Program-made: the position numbers and the translations under genes | Shown here: in pieces, positions 62,028 to 64,000 of the stretch | How positions within the stretch are numbered: position 1 is the first letter of the stretch | How the letters are laid out: each line of letters starts with the position of its first letter | Notes under the pieces: model-generated | Databases searched by the model: none | The model's input: only the letters and a program-made list of their open reading frames with translations | What the model was told of the DNA's origin: nothing | Assembly: GCF_900636535.1 (NCBI RefSeq) | Contig: NZ_LR134289.1 | Location: forward strand, 3,675,001-3,739,000 | DNA: 64,000 nt | Source of the DNA: Chryseobacterium gleum | Lineage (GTDB): Bacteria > Bacteroidota > Bacteroidia > Flavobacteriales > Weeksellaceae | Reading direction: 5' to 3'

Positions 62028-63866
62028 ATGAGAAAATCGGCTGCAATCATTTTTGCGTTTATCATTTCACAATTTCAGGCTCAGCAAGGAGCTTATTATC
62101 AGCAGGCTGCAAAGTACAAGATGGATATAGATGTCAATGCTGAAAAATTTACCTACCAGGGAAAACAAACGATAGAATATACCAACAATTCACCGGATGA
62201 GCTGAATGTGGTTTATTTCCACTTATACTGGAATGCTTTCAAACCTAATTCCATGATGGATCAGAGAGTGGCTTCCCAGGGGAAAAATGGAGATTCAAGA
62301 CTGCAGAAAGATGGCATTTCGAGACTGGCGTCCATTCCAAAAGATCAGGAAGGAGCTCAGAACATTCACTGGATTAAGCAGAATGGGAAAGACGTGAAAT
62401 TTGAAGTTCAGGAAACCATTATGAAAGTGTATCTGGCTGAACCCATCAAGCCGAATTCTACCACTACGTTTACAATGGATTGGGATTCCGTGATCCCCCA
62501 GCAGATCAGAAGAAGCGGAAGGAACAACAAAGAAGGAGTTGACATGACAATGACGCAATGGTATCCGAAAATTGCAGAATACGATTATGACGGTTGGGCA
62601 ACTTTTGATTATCTGGGAAGAGAATTTCATGCACCGTTCTCTGATTTTGATGTTACTATTAAAATCAATAAAGATTATGTCGTAGGAGCAGGAGGAATTC
62701 TGGAAAACCCAACAGAAGTAAAAGGCTACGATGCCAATGCCAAAATAAAAACAGAAAAAGATAAAAAAGCGGTCTGGAAATGGACAGCAAAAAATATCCT
62801 TGACTTTGCATGGAGTGCAGACAGAGATTATTCTGTGGAAAGCTTCAATGTTCAGGAAGGCCCGAAAGTATATCTTGTTTATCAGAAAAATGATAAAACA
62901 AAAGCATGGGGTGAGGCACAGCCTTATATCACCAAGTATTTCCAGATTATGAATTCCCACTTCGGAAAATATGTATATCCTACTTATGCATTTATCCAGG
63001 GAGGAGACGGCGGAATGGAATACGGAATGTGTACCATGATTTTAGGGGAAGCTAAAAGCATTAAAGATTTAATGGGTTTAATGGCTCACGAAGGATCCCA
63101 CTCATGGTATCAGCAAATGCTTGCTACTAACGAATCTGTACGTCCATGGATGGATGAAGGCTTCACCAGTTATGCAGAAGGTTATACAATGTATCAGCTA
63201 TTTCCTGAAGATCTTCCGAATCCTTTTGTTGAAAGATTAGATGCTTACAGAAAGTTCGTTAAAAAAGGAATTGAAGAACCTGCAGTTTGGCTAGGGGATC
63301 ATCATGATAACGGTACATCTTATACCTTTGCTTCTTATGTAAAAGGTGAATTATACCTGGTACAGCTTGGATACATTATGGGAGAGCAGAATCTTGCCGA
63401 AACTTTAAAGCAATATTATGATCAGTGGAGTATGAAGCATCCTTCGGACAGGGATTTCCTTCACATTGCGCAAAAAGTTTCCGGGATGGATCTGAAATGG
63501 TTCCACAATTACTGGATCAATACGACAAAAACCATCGATTACGGAATTAAGGATGTTAAGTACGATGCAAAGTCAACTACTATTACTCTGGTTAATAATG
63601 GTCAGGTGCCAATGCCGATTGATTTCGGAGTGATGACAACGGATAAGAAAATCATTACTTATCAGATCCCGATGAATATGACGCATACGTGGAAAGAAAA
63701 AGATGTGTATGGTGATTTCAAAACAATGCCTTACTGGCCATGGACTCAGAAAGAATATACCCTTACTATTCCTTATACCAAATCTCAGCTATCTGTTCTC
63801 GGAATTGATTTCAGCCAGAGAATTGCAGATGTGAATATGGAAAATAATTTTGTAGAGGTGAAATAA
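62028..63866 (+). CDS. M1-family metallopeptidase (aminopeptidase)
   Basis: This 612-residue secreted zinc aminopeptidase has a signal peptide (residues 1-18, ending QFQA-Q). It has an N-terminal beta domain with YTNNSPDELNVVYFHLYWNAF, split here, and the exopeptidase motif GGMEYGM. The zinc site HEGSH (His354, Glu355, His358) is followed exactly 18 residues later by Glu377 (WMDEGFTSYAEG), the HEXXH-X18-E of M1 peptidases. It probably trims peptides outside the inner membrane. It is followed by a strong terminator. Confidence 0.95.
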   Translation: MRKSAAIIFAFIISQFQAQQGAYYQQAAKYKMDIDVNAEKFTYQGKQTIEYTNNSPDELNVVYFHLYWNAFKPNSMMDQRVASQGKNGDSRLQKDGISRLASIPKDQEGAQNIHWIKQNGKDVKFEVQETIMKVYLAEPIKPNSTTTFTMDWDSVIPQQIRRSGRNNKEGVDMTMTQWYPKIAEYDYDGWATFDYLGREFHAPFSDFDVTIKINKDYVVGAGGILENPTEVKGYDANAKIKTEKDKKAVWKWTAKNILDFAWSADRDYSVESFNVQEGPKVYLVYQKNDKTKAWGEAQPYITKYFQIMNSHFGKYVYPTYAFIQGGDGGMEYGMCTMILGEAKSIKDLMGLMAHEGSHSWYQQMLATNESVRPWMDEGFTSYAEGYTMYQLFPEDLPNPFVERLDAYRKFVKKGIEEPAVWLGDHHDNGTSYTFASYVKGELYLVQLGYIMGEQNLAETLKQYYDQWSMKHPSDRDFLHIAQKVSGMDLKWFHNYWINTTKTIDYGIKDVKYDAKSTTITLVNNGQVPMPIDFGVMTTDKKIITYQIPMNMTHTWKEKDVYGDFKTMPYWPWTQKEYTLTIPYTKSQLSVLGIDFSQRIADVNMENNFVEVK

Positions 63867-63884
63867 CGATAAGCATATACAAAG

Positions 63885-63916
63885 AAAAATCCACAGATTA
63901 ATCTGTGGATTTTTTT
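63885..63916. terminator. Terminator after the M1 peptidase
   Basis: A perfect 14-bp stem (63885-63898 with 63901-63914) has a two-base loop and A- and T-runs on both sides. It ends the peptidase gene and directly abuts the convergent partial gene. Confidence 0.95.
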
Positions 63917-64000
63917 ATTTTATTTCAAATTGCTGTACCATCCAGTGATTGGGATGATTTTGGATGAGATCCTGCCTCAAAGTCTCATCTTTGGTGTTTA
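63915..64000 (-). CDS. C-terminal end of a gene truncated by the window edge
   Basis: Reading the minus strand from the edge gives an open frame of 28 codons ending TAA at 63915-63917: NTKDETLRQDL followed by IQNHPNHWMVQQFEIK. The composition and the position next to a bidirectional terminator suggest a real protein end. The product is not recognisable. Confidence 0.55.
   Translation of the reverse strand, partial: NTKDETLRQDLIQNHPNHWMVQQFEIK

Noticed and set aside
62295..62960. Open minus-strand frame of 221 residues inside the M1 peptidase
   Set aside because: Antisense to a well conserved protein; Cys/Phe-rich composition of a shadow frame.
1..64000. Search for tRNA, rRNA, CRISPR, insertion sequences, prophage, riboswitches and origin
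   Set aside because: No cloverleaf, repeat-spacer array, transposase, integrase, T-box, FMN or cobalamin element was recognised by reading; no covariance or HMM tools were available, so faint examples could be missed.

Overview
This 64 kb window is low-GC DNA (A/T-rich, mostly AAA/GAA/ATT codons) from a member of the Bacteroidota, class Flavobacteriia, most likely a Chryseobacterium-like genus (Weeksellaceae). The evidence is the gene set (GldH, GLPGLI proteins, a T9SS C-terminal sorting domain, alternative complex III, glutamine synthetase III, a double-glycine 'bacteriocin-like' peptide) together with Bacteroidota promoter boxes (TTTG-N19/20-TAnnTTTG) upstream of several genes. It is a chromosomal core region. 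I saw no rRNA, tRNA, insertion sequence, prophage or CRISPR array.

Layout, left to right. (1) 0.1-3.3 kb, minus strand: suf iron-sulfur cluster operon sufA-sufB-GNAT-sufC. sufC carries a one-base frameshift in an A-run, no sufD follows within the window, and sufS lies 32 kb away. (2) 3.5-5.3 kb, plus: tandem GLPGLI secreted proteins, one with a Gly/His/Met-rich tail. (3) 5.3-12.8 kb, minus: zinc metallopeptidase, LtaS-like sulfatase-fold membrane enzyme, TPR protein plus ribH, lipoprotein plus apt, and a secreted protein. (4) 12.9-21.3 kb, minus: complete actABCDEF operon for alternative complex III (quinol to cytochrome c electron transfer). (5) 21.5-30.2 kb: SPOR protein, multi-span membrane protein, T9SS cargo, SelO, then ricT-gldH-PBP1A. 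(6) 30.7-36.7 kb, plus: FadL-like porin plus GDSL lipoprotein, prs plus rplY/ctc, sufS. (7) 36.75-41.0 kb, minus: a 41-residue double-glycine Cys-rich peptide, then hemA-hemC-hemD-hemE. (8) 41.4-47.7 kb, plus: rod-shape operon mreB-mreC-mreD-mrdA-rodA with overlapping junctions, then a pentapeptide-repeat protein. (9) 47.8-56.8 kb, minus: NlpC/P60 lipoprotein; two-component system plus tolC-RND-adaptor efflux cluster. (10) 56.9-64 kb: glutamine synthetase III, a DUF6909-like protein with a phosphorylase-like C-terminal half, DinB-like protein, M1 metallopeptidase, and the end of one more gene.

Functionally the window combines cofactor supply (Fe-S, tetrapyrrole, riboflavin), respiration (ACIII, whose Fe-S centres and c-hemes depend on the suf and hem products), envelope construction (Mre/Rod, PBP1A, LtaS-like enzyme), nucleotide salvage (prs, apt) and efflux. 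No large unknown multi-gene system is evident. The most notable items are the orphan double-glycine peptide, the sufC frameshift at a possible slippery site, the His/Met/Gly tail on a GLPGLI protein, an EF-hand-like loop in the RND pump and the phosphorylase-like DUF6909 protein. Gene starts were chosen using signal peptides, overlaps and promoter positions. Several longer readings starting with TTG or GTG were shortened.
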